Assembly (NCBI RefSeq): GCF_905171765.1
Contig: NC_053390.1
Span: 301,609,122 to 301,673,121, forward strand
Source of the DNA: Bufo bufo
Taxonomy: Eukaryota > Chordata > Amphibia > Anura > Bufonidae
DNA length: 64,000 nt
Direction: 5' to 3'
In this document: positions 1-9,943 of the stretch, one piece after another
How positions within the stretch are numbered: position 1 is the stretch's first letter
Layout: each line of letters starts with the position of its first letter
The notes under the pieces: model-generated
Told to the model about the DNA's origin: nothing
The model's input: the letters and a program-made list of their open reading frames with translations, nothing else
Databases searched by the model: none
Made by a program: the position numbers and the translations under genes

Positions 1-507
1 AATTAGGAGTTCTCGCAAGGGAGCAGGAGTGGCAATGAGCAGAGAAGGACTTGCTCCACCAGTAGTAAACTGCATGGCCTTGCGCATGCCACTCTGCTGC
101 AAAGGCTTGCTGAACACAGACATAATAATACACACAAAGTAACTAAAACATAACAGGCAGAACAGATAACAGAAAGACGACGTTAATGAACAAGTAGAGA
201 AACCCACAGAGCACAGACAGACAGACACGGATCCCTTGAGTCAGCAGCATGGGAGAGAGAGTACAAACCAGGAGCAGGACAGGACAAGACACACCAGGAG
301 AGCTGACACAGAACTGAGGAAACCCCAGCCTTATATACAGGTTCCATGGGTGCAGCAGAGAGACCACACCCATGGAGCAGACAGAGGATTAACTCCTAAT
401 AGGAACACAGGGGAGTTAACCCATACAGAACCACAAATAATACAGAGGAACGGAGCTGCAGCGAGAGCATAGACAGAAGGTCACAGCCAGCAGTAATGAC
501 TGTGACA
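1..507 (-). repeat. 3' LTR (truncated by window edge) of a non-coding LTR retrotransposon
   Basis: This stretch is nearly identical to the right-hand part of 1389-2291, so the two are the direct LTR copies of one element. Read on the minus strand the LTR begins TGTCACAGTC at 507. It is preceded on the inner side by a purine-rich tract (508-545 on the plus strand is C-rich), which fits a polypurine tract next to a 3' LTR. The outer end lies beyond the window. There are only a few differences between the copies, so the insertion is young. Confidence 0.75.
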
Positions 508-1388
508 CTCCCACCCCTCAAAGCCCCCCCCTCTCCCCCCCAAACAGAAAACGGGAGGAAGTGGGGCAACAAACCAAACAGAACCAGGCAAGGGGACAGA
601 AATCAAAGGGGTGACGAGGTACAAGGCAGGAACACACACGACGACCGCAACCAGCCCAACCCCTGAAAACCAGCCTACACGGAAGGTCCGCAGCTAGTAT
701 GCCAGGGGAAGATAGACAGCCAACACTGCATACACGTCAAGTGAACCGCACCAAGAAGTTACCTCCCCCTCCACTCTCCCTCCGGAGAATGACATGTCTG
801 CCAATAACTAATTGGTCAAACATGCTGACACCCCCTTCCAGAGGAGTGGGACCAGGAACAGGAACCAGACTGGAATCCAAAGAAAATCGGTATCAAAGGG
901 GTACAGAGGTACACAAGCAGAACACATAAGACGACCGCAGCCAGCACGCAGCCCCTAGCAACCAGCCTACACGGTAAACGCAGCCAGTACGCCAAGAGGA
1001 ATGCAGCCAGCCTACATGGCCACAAAAGTCATGGTGAACTGCAGTGTGCTATCACCTCCCCCTCCACTCTCCCTCAGGAGAATGGCATGTCTGCCAAGAA
1101 CTGATTGGTCAGACATGCTGACACCCCCTTCCGGAGGCCAGGACCAGAAGCAGATACCTGCGCCAATAAAGGAAAACACGGCCGTAGGCAGAACTGCAAG
1201 CTAAAAGGCTACACCGGATGTCGCCCCTGGTAACCAGCATACACGGAAAACACCGCAGCCAGTACACCAAGGCAACCAGATCCGATACCTAAAGGCAGCA
1301 TACAGAGGGAAATACAGAAAGCACACACACCACAGATAAGCAGAAAACAGAACAAAAAAAAACTCTGTGAAAGTTCACTTGTTCATTC
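508..1388 (-). mobile_element. Internal region of a non-autonomous LTR element
   Basis: About 0.88 kb between two matching LTRs contains no plausible gag or pol frame, so the element must rely on enzymes supplied by another. Two degenerate direct copies of a roughly 95-bp segment lie at about 760-855 and 1048-1143. Both carry a run of C/T-rich sequence followed by GAGAATG and TGTCTGCCAA. The segment next to the 3' LTR is the polypurine tract. The primer-binding site should lie just left of 1389, but I cannot match it to a tRNA by eye. Confidence 0.7.
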
Positions 1389-2291
1389 TGTCACCAGTTG
1401 GAGGTCCCAGGAGAGACCACCGCGTCGTCAAGCAATAAACAAACGGAAATCAGGTACAGACACATAAGAGTTTATTGCACAAACAAAACAGGGAAGGCAG
1501 CACAGACAAAACATGAGCTCTATGTACCGTCAGCACAGTGGGAGAAAACCCCCACTGCGCCACTGTCTAGTAATACTCCAGAGGGGCGTGACTAAGCAAC
1601 TCCTGGTATTCACTAGAGCCCTAGATGGTAGGGTTAGACTTTGCCGCAGGAGGTTGCCAGGGTCCACTCTGGAGCGGGAACTAGACAGTGACAGCAGGAA
1701 CGAATGGACAACAGGTACCAGAAGGTACCGACGGCACATAGGCAAACATAACAGACAGGCAAATACAAAACAGGGCAACTAATAATACAAGTAGGAGTTC
1801 TCGCAAGGGAGCAGGAGTGGCAATGAGCAGAGAAGGACTTGCTCCACCAGTAGTAAACTGCATGGCCTTGCGCATGCCACTCTGCTGCAAAGGCTTGCTG
1901 AACACAGACATAATAATACACACAAAGTAACTAAAACATAACAGGCAGAACAGATAACAGAAAGACGACGTTAATGAACAAGTAGGGAAACCCACAGAGC
2001 ACAGACAGACACGGATCCCATGGGTCAGCAGCATGGGAGAGAGAGTACAAACCAGGAGCAGGAGAGGACAAGACACACCAGGAGAGCTGACACAGAACTG
2101 AGGAAACCCCAGCCTTATATACAGGTTCCATGGGTGCAGCAGAGAGACCACACCCATGGAGCAGACAGAGGATTAACTCCTAATAGGAACACAGGGGAGT
2201 TAACCCATACAGAACCACAAATAATACAGAGGAACGGAGCTGCAGCGAGAGCATAGACAAAAGGTCACAGCCAGCGGTAATGACTGTGACA
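1389..2291 (-). repeat. 5' LTR of the same non-coding element
   Basis: This 903-bp repeat starts TGTCACCAGT on the plus strand and ends ACTGTGACA, so its termini form the short inverted repeat TGTCAC/GTGACA typical of LTRs. Its right half matches 1-507. AATAAA-type signals on the minus strand (TTTATTG near 1470 and CAATAAAC near 1432) fit an R/U5 region. The left copy starts outside the window, so the target-site duplication cannot be checked. Confidence 0.75.
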
Positions 2292-2943
2292 GAGTCTCTT
2301 TAAATGCGACATGGTGCCTAAAAATCAGTCCATCAAAATCTTCCTTCCAAAAGCCATATGGTGCTCCTTCCCTTCTGACCTCTGCTGTGTGCCCATACAG
2401 TGGTTGACAAGTATATGTGGGGCCCTTCCATATTCATATTCAGGGGGAATTGTGTGTTGCATTTTCTGCTGTTGTGAAAATGAAAAATATGGGCCTAAAG
2501 CTACATTTTCTTGTAAAATATGTAATTTTTCAGTTTTCACAGACAAGTGTTTCTAAATTCTATGAAACGCCTGCTGAACCAGGTGCTTAGGAGCATTATA
2601 CTGATTTATAATGCTGTCAGTATAATTCTGTAGCAGTAAAGTCATGCAGAGAGACACAGCATTATAAATCAGTATAATGCCATGCGCTCCTGAGAAACGA
2701 GCAATGTTCTCACACACAGAGCATGATTCCCGCACAGCACACGCTTGTCTGAAACAGCCCCTAAAATGCTAAATCTTTACAAAAAAAGTGAAATTTTGAA
2801 ATTTCACCTTCATTTTCCTTTAATTTCTGTGGAACACCTAAAGGGCTAACAAAGTTTGTAAAATCAGTTCTGTATAATTAGAGGGGTGTAGTTTACAAAT
2901 GGTCATTTATGTTTGGTTTCTATCATGTAAGCCCCAAAGTGAC
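2292..2943. repeat. Unclassified interspersed repeat sequence
   Basis: No gene is visible. The text from about 2310 to 2930 reads like an old dispersed vertebrate repeat: AT-rich, with no long frame and no clear termini. I cannot assign a family without a repeat library. It contains the inverted repeat listed at 2593-2680. Confidence 0.35.
2593..2680. repeat. Inverted repeat, 25-bp arms
   Basis: The arm at 2593-2617 (GCATTATACTG...ATGCTGT) is the exact reverse complement of 2656-2680, separated by 38 bp. Weaker pairing continues outward (AGGAG against CTCCT). It could be the core of a small fold-back element. Confidence 0.7.
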
Positions 2944-2947
2944 TTAA

Positions 2948-3513
2948 AGGGATTCTGTCACCTCGTATAACACAAATTCAGATTTTAAACCAGTCATGCT
3001 CCACAGCTTACCTTGAATCGGCTGTGCTGTTTTTTATTGTAATCCGTCCAGCAGTTTTGCAGAAAAACGACTTTTATAAAACCCTGAAGGTGCCCAGAGG
3101 GGCGAAGTCTCACGCAGACGCAGTACCCACTGAGGGCTGCGCCAGTGCGATTTGCTGGAGACTGAGGGCAGGAGCTTCATCGTCGTCACTGGGCATGCGC
3201 CAAGCCCAGTGACGTCCGATGCTCGCGCGAGACTTCGCTCGGGCCGTCAGGGAGGGGGAGGAGAGGGATGAGACGCTGTGGGGCGGTTAGGGATTCTGGA
3301 GGAAGGTGTTTTGGGCACTGTAAGAGGGGCGTTACTGGGCACACAAAGGGGAACATAACGCCCCTCTGGCACCTTCATGGTTTTATAAAAGTCGTTTTTC
3401 TGCAAAACTGCTGGACGTATTACAATAAAAAACAGCACAGCCGATTCAAGGTAAGCTGTGGAGCATGACTGGTTTAAAATCGGAATTGTGTTATACGAGG
3501 TGACAGAATCCCT
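2948..3513. mobile_element. Kolobok-like or other TTAA-type MITE with long terminal inverted repeats
   Basis: The element begins AGGGATTCTGTCACC and ends with its reverse complement, flanked on both sides by TTAA (2944-2947 and 3514-3517). The terminal inverted repeats extend about 140 bp with few mismatches. The centre is GC-rich and non-coding. A TTAA duplication with an AGGG terminus suggests Kolobok, but piggyBac-derived MITEs share the duplication. It cannot move without a transposase from elsewhere. Confidence 0.8.
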
Positions 3514-3782
3514 TTAATAACTGGTCCTTTACAAAGTGGGGTTTTGGGAATATTTGTAAAAATCTTAAAAGGCCTTGGAATTTTAGAAGCAATTTTTAAG
3601 GTCCTAAAAAAAAAAGAAATAACAGTTACAAAATCATGCCAACATAAATTAGACGTATGGGTGAGTGTTAACCATTTTAATGAGGTGTCCACTATCTGTC
3701 TTAAAAGCAGAGAAATTAAAATGAAAAAAATATATATATAATTATTTATTTTTTGTATATTTGTCATTTTATTTATAAATAA
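3514..3782. other. Short AT-rich spacer
   Basis: AT-rich unique-looking sequence between two MITEs, ending in runs of TATATA and ATTTAT. I see no gene, promoter or repeat structure in it. Confidence 0.4.
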
Positions 3783-4541
3783 GGGCTCTTTCACACTTGC
3801 GTTCTTTTCTTCCAGCATAGAGTTCCGTCGTCGGGGCTCTATGCCGAAAGAATCCTGATCAGTTTTATCCTAATGCATTCTGAATGGAGAGAAATCCGTT
3901 CAGGATGCATCAGGATGTCTTCAGTTCCGGACCGGAACGTTTTTTGGCCGGAGAAAATACCGCAGCATGCTGCGCTTTTTGCTCCGGCCAAAAATCCTGA
4001 ACACTTGCCGCAAGGCCGGATCCGGAATTAATGCCCATTGAAAGGCATTAATCCGGATTTGGCCTTAAGCTAAACGTCGTTTCGGCGCATTGCCGGATCC
4101 GACGTTTAGCTTTTTCTGAATGGTTACCATGGCTGCCAAGACGCTAAAGTCCTGGCAGCCATGGTAAAGTGTAGTGGGGAGCAGTATAATTACCGTCCGT
4201 GCGGCTCCCCGGGCGCTCCAGAGTGACGTCAGGGCGCCCCACGCTCATGGATGACGTGTCGCATGGATCACGTCATCCATGCGCATGGGGCGCTCTGACG
4301 TCATTCTGGAGCGCCCCGGGAGCCGCACGGACGGTAAGTATACTGCTCCCCCGCTCCCCACTACTACTATGGCAGCCAGGACTTTAATAGCGTCCTGGGT
4401 GCCATCGTAACACTGAACGCATTTTGAAGACGGATCCGTCTTCAAATGCTTTAAGTTCACTTGCGTTTTTCTGGATCCGGCGTGTAATTCCGGCAAATGG
4501 AGTACACGCCGGATCCGGACAACGCAAGTGTGAAAGGGCCC
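3783..4541. mobile_element. Fold-back MITE with TAA duplication (PIF/Harbinger-like)
   Basis: The termini are GGGCTCTTTCACACTTGCG and its near-perfect complement CGCAAGTGTGAAAGGGCCC, flanked by TAA at 3780-3782 and 4542-4544. A 3-bp TWA duplication is the mark of PIF/Harbinger elements. Most of the 759 bp folds on itself. The clearest part is about 4195-4335, where GC-rich arms containing GACGTCA face each other. It is non-coding. Related sequence occurs at 7507-8036. Confidence 0.75.
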
Positions 4542-4544
4542 TAA

Positions 4545-4981
4545 CTCTACTTTCACATATGAGTTTAGGCCTCAAGTTTTGATAACCAGCAGATGATCTC
4601 AAAACCTGACCATCAGTTCTGTTACGGTTCTGTGAAATTGAATGGAACAAACCGGACCAGTCACTAAATACATTAAAAGTCAATGGGTGACGGATCCGTT
4701 TTTTTAGGATCCCCAAAAAAAACTGATCTGTCACCATTGACTTACATTGTTTTTAGTTATGGATCCGGTTTGTTTTGTTTGATGACCGGCCACAAAACTA
4801 CAGCTTACAGCGGTTTTGTGTCTGGTCACAAAACAGAATGCTGATGGAACGGATGCCATCCTGAACAGATATCTTTGCATTCAGAATGCATGGGGACAAA
4901 ACTGAACTGTTTTCGCCCATTTTTTAGATACTCTGCTGGATATCAAAACCGGAATGCCAAAATGCATATGTGAAAGTTGCC
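4545..4981. mobile_element. Second MITE inserted directly next to the first
   Basis: The left end CTCTACTTTCACATATG mirrors the right end CATATGTGAAAGTTGCC. The flanking TAA trinucleotides are 4542-4544 and 4982-4984. The left TAA is the same copy that serves as the right-hand duplication of the preceding MITE. No coding frame is present. Confidence 0.65.
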
Positions 4982-4984
4982 TAA

Positions 4985-5431
4985 AGGTAAAACTTATTGA
5001 CTCAAATTTACCACTAAAATGAAGTACAATATGTCACAAGAAAACAATCTTAGAATGGCTTGGATAAGTAAAAGCATTCCACAGTTATTACCACATAAAG
5101 TGACACATGTCAGATTTGCAAAAATTGACCTGGGCCTTAAAGTCAAAACTGGCTCAGTACTAAGGGGTTAATATCTGAAAACCTACATAATAGCAAAAAG
5201 CTGCCATATTGTTATTCCACAGAAAAAGATGTGTTCTTACACCTGACTGGGCCACCTCAACGTCTGGTCCCCATAGCAAGTGCTATAGTTCTAATTATAC
5301 CCATGGCTTGAAGCAATCAAAATGAACTGCAGGGATTGGTCTCAAACGAAAACCACCAATAAAACAAGAACCAAAACTATGCCACAGAATATAAAAATAT
5401 AACGCATCTTTATTAGTATATCATGCAAATA
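4985..5431. other. Non-coding spacer, probable old repeat
   Basis: No gene is visible. The part near 5090-5170 has the style of a dispersed repeat, but no termini can be defined. The rest shows nothing I can name. Confidence 0.3.
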
Positions 5432-7099
5432 TACAGTCAGGTTCATAAATATTGGGACATCGACACAATTCTAATATTTTGGGCTCTATACACCACCACA
5501 ATAGATTTGAAATGAAACAAACAAGATGTGCTTTAACTGCAGACTGTCAGCTTTAATTTGAGGGTATTTACATCCAAAACGGGGTGAACGGTGTAGGAAT
5601 TACAACAGTTTGCATATGGTGCCTCCCACTTGTTAAGGGACCAAAAAGTAATGGGACAGAATAATAATCATAAATCAAACTTTCACTTTTTAATACTTGG
5701 TTGCAAATCCTTTGCAGTCAATTACAGCCTGAAGTCTGGAACGCAAAGACATCACCAGACGCTGGGTTTTATACCTGATCATGCTCTGCCAGGCCTCTAC
5801 TGCAACGGTCTTCAAATCCTGCTTGTTCTTGGGGCATTTTCCCCTTCAGTTTTTGTCTTCAGAAAGTGAAATGCATGCTCAATCGTAATTCAGGTCAGGT
5901 GATTGACTTGGCCATTGCATAACATTCCACTTCTTTCCCTTAAAAAACTCTTTGGTTGATTTTGCAGTATGCTTTGGGTCATTGTCTATCTGCACTGTGA
6001 AGCGCCGTCCAATGATGTCTGAAGCATTTGGCTGAATATGAGCAGATAAAATTGCCCGAAACACTTCAGAATTCATCCCGCTGCTTTTGTCAGCAGTCAC
6101 ATCATCAATATATACAAGAGAACCAGTTCCATTGGCAGCCATACATGCCCACCGCCATGACACTACCACCACCATGCTTCACTGATGAGGTGTATGCTTA
6201 GGATCATGAGCAGTTCCTTTCCTTCTCCATACTCCTCTTCTCTTCCCATCACTCTGGTACAAGTTGATCTTAGTCTCATCTGTCCATAGGATGTTGTTCC
6301 AGAACTGTGAAGACTTTTTCAGATGTCATTGGCAAACTCTAATCTGGCCTTCCTGTTTTTGGAGGCTCACCAATGGTTTACATCTTGTGGTGAACCCTCT
6401 GTATTCACTCTGGTGAAGTCTTCTCCTGATTGTTGACTTTGACACACATACACCAACCTCCTGGGGAGTGTTCTTGATCTGGGCAACTGTTGTGAAGGGG
6501 TGTTTTTTTTTCACAAGGGAAGAATTCTTCGGTCATCCACCACAGTTGTTTTCCATGGTCTTCAGGGTCTTTTGGTGTTGCTGAGCTCACCCGTGTTTCC
6601 TTCTTTTTAAAAAATGTTCCAAACAGTTGTTTTGGCCAGGCTACTGTTTTGCTATCTTTCTGATAGGTTTGTTTTGCTTTTTCAGCCTAATGATGGCTTG
6701 CTTCACTGATAGTGACAGCTCTTTGGATCTCATCTCTTGAGAGTTGACCAGCAAACAGATTCCAAATGCAAATAGCACACTTGAAATGAACTCTGGACCT
6801 TTTATCTGCTCATTGTAATTGGGATAATGAGGGAAGAACACATACTGGCCATGGAACAGCTGAGAAGCCAATTGTCCCCATTGACTTTTGGTCCTTAACA
6901 AGTGGGAGGCACATATGCAAACTGTTGTAATTCTACAAAACCGTTCACACTGATTTGGATGTAAATACCCTCAAATTAAGCTAACAGTTGCTGTTAAAGC
7001 ACATCTTTGTTCGTTCCATTTCAAATCCATTGTGGTGTTGTATAGAGCCAAAAATGTTAGAATTGTGGTCCATGTCCCAATATTTATGGACTGACTGTA
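5432..7099 (-). mobile_element. Tc1/mariner transposon, full-length but dead
   Basis: The element runs from TACAGTCAGGTTCATAAAT to the matching inverted end ATTTATGGACTGACTGTA, with TA at both outer edges as expected for Tc1/mariner. The terminal inverted repeats cover roughly 150 bp (the text at 5432-5600 is mirrored at 6910-7099). The transposase frame inside is on the minus strand and is broken (see 5690-6733). Confidence 0.85.
5690..6733 (-). pseudogene. Broken Tc1 transposase
   Basis: The minus strand encodes a Tc1-type DDE transposase in pieces. The start MRSKELSLSVKQAI lies at 6733, helix-turn-helix text (KSTIRRRLHQSEYRGF) near 6420, and a catalytic segment with IDNDPKHTAK near 5985. 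SQSPDLN follows near 5900, and the C-terminus ends KGFATKY with a stop at 5690-5692. Several frameshifts separate these blocks, and the expected glutamate after SPDLN lies in another frame. The family cuts and pastes at TA sites, but this copy cannot make a working enzyme. Confidence 0.85.
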
Positions 7100-7176
7100 T
7101 ATAGTGAGGGACAGACATAATCCATGCATGAAACAGTGTCTACCACATATATTATTAGTAACCTAGCACAGTATTA

Positions 7177-7503
7177 GGCTGCTTTCACATCAGCGCTTTA
7201 TGCTTTCTGTTCTTCAGCTCCCGTTTTAGGTAACGCAAGTGCCGGATTCGGTACTTAACAGAAGCGAACGGAGCCTACTGCCCCTATTGACTATAATGGG
7301 ATTCGTTAGGTTTCCGTTCAGGACAAGGTTTTTTGTACGGAGGACATGCATGCAGACTTTTCTCTCTGCTAGAAAATTGTTCCCCTAAAACAGAGCAGAA
7401 GAACGGAAAGCTAAATCGCCGCGGCACGGCGAAAAGCGGAAGGACTGATCCGACATGGTGAACAGCCTGTTGGATCCGTCCTGCCGCAAGTGTGAAAGTA
7501 CCC
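7177..7503. mobile_element. MITE with TTA duplication
   Basis: The termini GGCTGCTTTCACATC and GTGTGAAAGTACCC form an inverted pair flanked by TTA (7174-7176 and 7504-7506). The interior has the GGATCCG-rich text shared by other elements in this window. It is non-coding. Confidence 0.65.
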
Positions 7504-7506
7504 TTA

Positions 7507-8036
7507 GTGTTTTTCTTTTCCGGCATAGAGTTCCGTCACAGGGTCTCTATACCGGAAAAGAACTGATCAGGCATTATCCCCATACATTCTGAATGGAGAG
7601 TAATCCGTTCAGGAGTGCATCAGGATTGTCTTCAGTTCAGTCATTTTGACTGATCGGCAAAAGAGAAAACCGTAGCATACTACGGTTTTATCTCCGGCGA
7701 AAAAAACTGAAGATTGCCTGAATGCCGGATCCGGCATTTTTTTTTCCATAGGAATGTATTAGTGCCGGTTCCGTCCTTCCGGTCTGCGCATGCGCAGATC
7801 TTTAAAAACGAAAAAAAAAAAAAAAATACCGGATCTGTTTTGCCTGATGACACCGGAAAAATGGATCCGGTATTGCAATGCATTTTTCTGACTGATCAGG
7901 ATCCTGATCAGTCTGAAAAATGCCTGATCAGTCAGAAAAAATGACATCCGTTTGCATACAGTTTGTCTGATCAGGCAGGCAGTTCAGGCAACGGAACTAC
8001 CTGCCGGAATCAAACAATGCAAGTGTGAAAGTACCC
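7507..8036. mobile_element. MITE related to 3783-4541, left end lost
   Basis: From 7515 on the text parallels the element at 3783-4541 (CATAGAGTTCCGTC, ATTCTGAATGGAGAG, CGTTCAGG). The right end GCAAGTGTGAAAGTACCC is followed by TAA at 8037-8039. The matching left terminus is missing because the neighbouring MITE begins there. The element is either a truncated copy or part of a composite unit 7177-8036 that uses the outer ends of both. Confidence 0.6.
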
Positions 8037-8039
8037 TAA

Positions 8040-8990
8040 CACTGAAGAGGACAGTATACTACTACAGAGGGATCTGGATAGATTGGAGACTTGGGCAGAT
8101 AAGTGCAGATGGTTTAACACTGACAAAGTAAAGTTATGCACATGGGAAGGAAATATGCAAGTCACCCATACATACTAATGGTAAAACAATTGGTAACACT
8201 GACATTGATCTAGGAATTTAATAAACAGCAAACTAAGCTGCAAAAACTGTGTCAGGCAGCTGCTGGCCAAGGCCAATAAGATAATGGGTTGCATCAAAAG
8301 GGGCATAGATGCCAGTGATAAGAACATAGTCCAACCATTTTACAAATCTCTAGTCAGACCACACATGGATAATGTGTACAGTTCTGGCTCCTGTAAACAA
8401 GGCAGGACAAAGCAGAGCTGGAGAGGGTCCAGAGGAGGGCAACTAAAGTAATAACTGGAATGGGGCAACTACAGTACTCTGAAAGATTATCAAAATTAGG
8501 GTTATTCAATTAGAAAAAAGAGATATAGGGGTCAGACAGAGATCTATCCCATCATCTATTTATCCCCAGGACTGTGACTGTGATGAGGGGACATCATCTG
8601 CGTCTGGAGGAAAGAAGGTTTGTACACAAACATAGAAGAGGATTCTTTATGGTAAGAACAGTGAGACTATGGAACTCTCTGCCTTGAGGAGGTGGAGTTG
8701 GAGAGTACAATAAAGGAATTCAAGAGGGGCCTGGATGTATTTCAGGAGCGTATAATAATATTACAGGCTATAGCTACTAGAGAGGGGTCGTTGATCCAGG
8801 GAGTTATTCTGATTGCCTGATTGGAGTCGGGAAGGAATTTTTTATTCCACTAAAGTGGGGAAAATTGGCTTCTACCTCACAGGGTTTTTTTTTGCTCCTC
8901 TCTCTGGATTCACTTGCAGGATAACAGGCCGAACTGGATGGACAAATGTCTTTTTTCCGGGCTTATGTACTATGTTACTATTGCAGTTAC
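8040..8990 (+). mobile_element. LINE 3' end (CR1/L2-like), decayed
   Basis: The plus strand holds broken frames resembling the C-terminal part of a CR1/L2-group reverse transcriptase: LETWADK, LLAKANKIMGCIKRG, FYKSLVRPH and later RRFVHKHRRGFF with VRLWNSLP. The order and spacing fit the thumb and C-terminal region of such LINEs. The tail near 8860-8980 ends in short repeated TATGTACTATGTTAC text, which fits a LINE 3' end. Frameshifts and stops show it is dead. The clade assignment is by eye only. Confidence 0.65.
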
Positions 8991-9179
8991 TTCTCTTCCT
9001 CATAGGGATTGTTCATGTGTTTTTCTGGTAAAAATGACGGGAAATATATTGTTATTATTAGCAATAAAACACAAAAGTGAAAAGTAGTGAGGGTCTCATC
9101 TCACCCGTCTTCCCACCAAATATAAATGTAATTACAAAATAAGCTAAATCCGTTAAATAAATTTGTTAAACATTATAAA

Positions 9180-9279
9180 GCCTTATTCACACATCTGACG
9201 GTCATCTTTCAGCTGTGAAGATTCTGTGAAGGGTCAGTTGTTGGTCTATGTATCCATTTTTGACCTCCATGTGTGATCT
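9180..9279. mobile_element. MITE fragment split by the chromodomain Gypsy (left part)
   Basis: CCTTATTCACACATCTGACGG looks like a MITE end. The text stops at the Gypsy insertion and seems to resume at 14778-14850, after the 5-bp duplication GATCT. No right-hand terminus was found. Confidence 0.4.
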
Positions 9280-9943
9280 TATCACGGTCGGGCGTGACTA
9301 TCACATACGTGACGCAGAGGGAGGGGAACAAGGAAGGCCCTGCCCAAGTGAGAGGGAAGGTGGTGACCCCTGACTCACCTAGCGGCTGGGCACCTGGCTG
9401 CCCTGACGTCCCTAGACGGGTTCCTCACCTGTAACGCCGATCACGTGCCTAAAGCCCTGGCTTTCCCTAAGCTGAGCCCTAGATAGTGAACAGGGCGGTG
9501 GGAACACTAGTCCGCACCACTAGCTCTAAAGGAAAACACCAAGGGAAGGACAGACAATACAAACTCAACATATAATCCCAGGTGGGCGACAACAGGAGAC
9601 AACAAGAGGCCCAACAGGGATCCGGAGGGTAGCACTCTGGAACGACAACCAGGATTCACAACTCCAGTGGGTCAGTATAGATGTCCAGGCAGGAAGCTCT
9701 ATAACTGGCAACTAGAGAAGAGTGAGGGGAGAATATAAGGAGGTTGGGAGTGGCAGACAAGAAACAGCTGAGGAGGAGAAGCTATGGATCCCTGATTGAG
9801 ACAAAAAGGATAGCAAGGCAAACACAGAAAACAATCACTAAGAAACAACGTGATCTTTAGATATAGAGCGCGCAGCCACCCGCTGCGACCTCCTGACCCC
9901 GGGTATAACGGAGTCAGACGTGGCTCTTGATACCCTCGTGACA
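9280..9943 (-). repeat. 3' LTR of chromodomain Gypsy
   Basis: This 664-bp LTR reads TGTCACGAGGG...CCGTGATA on the minus strand. It is almost identical to 14113-14772, with single-base indels such as GGTCGGGCG against GGTCGGCG. It is bounded outside by GATCT and inside by the polypurine tract. Confidence 0.92.

Noticed and set aside
5630..5869. Plus-strand ORF in the Tc1 at 5432-7099
   Set aside because: It is the antisense of the transposase C-terminus.
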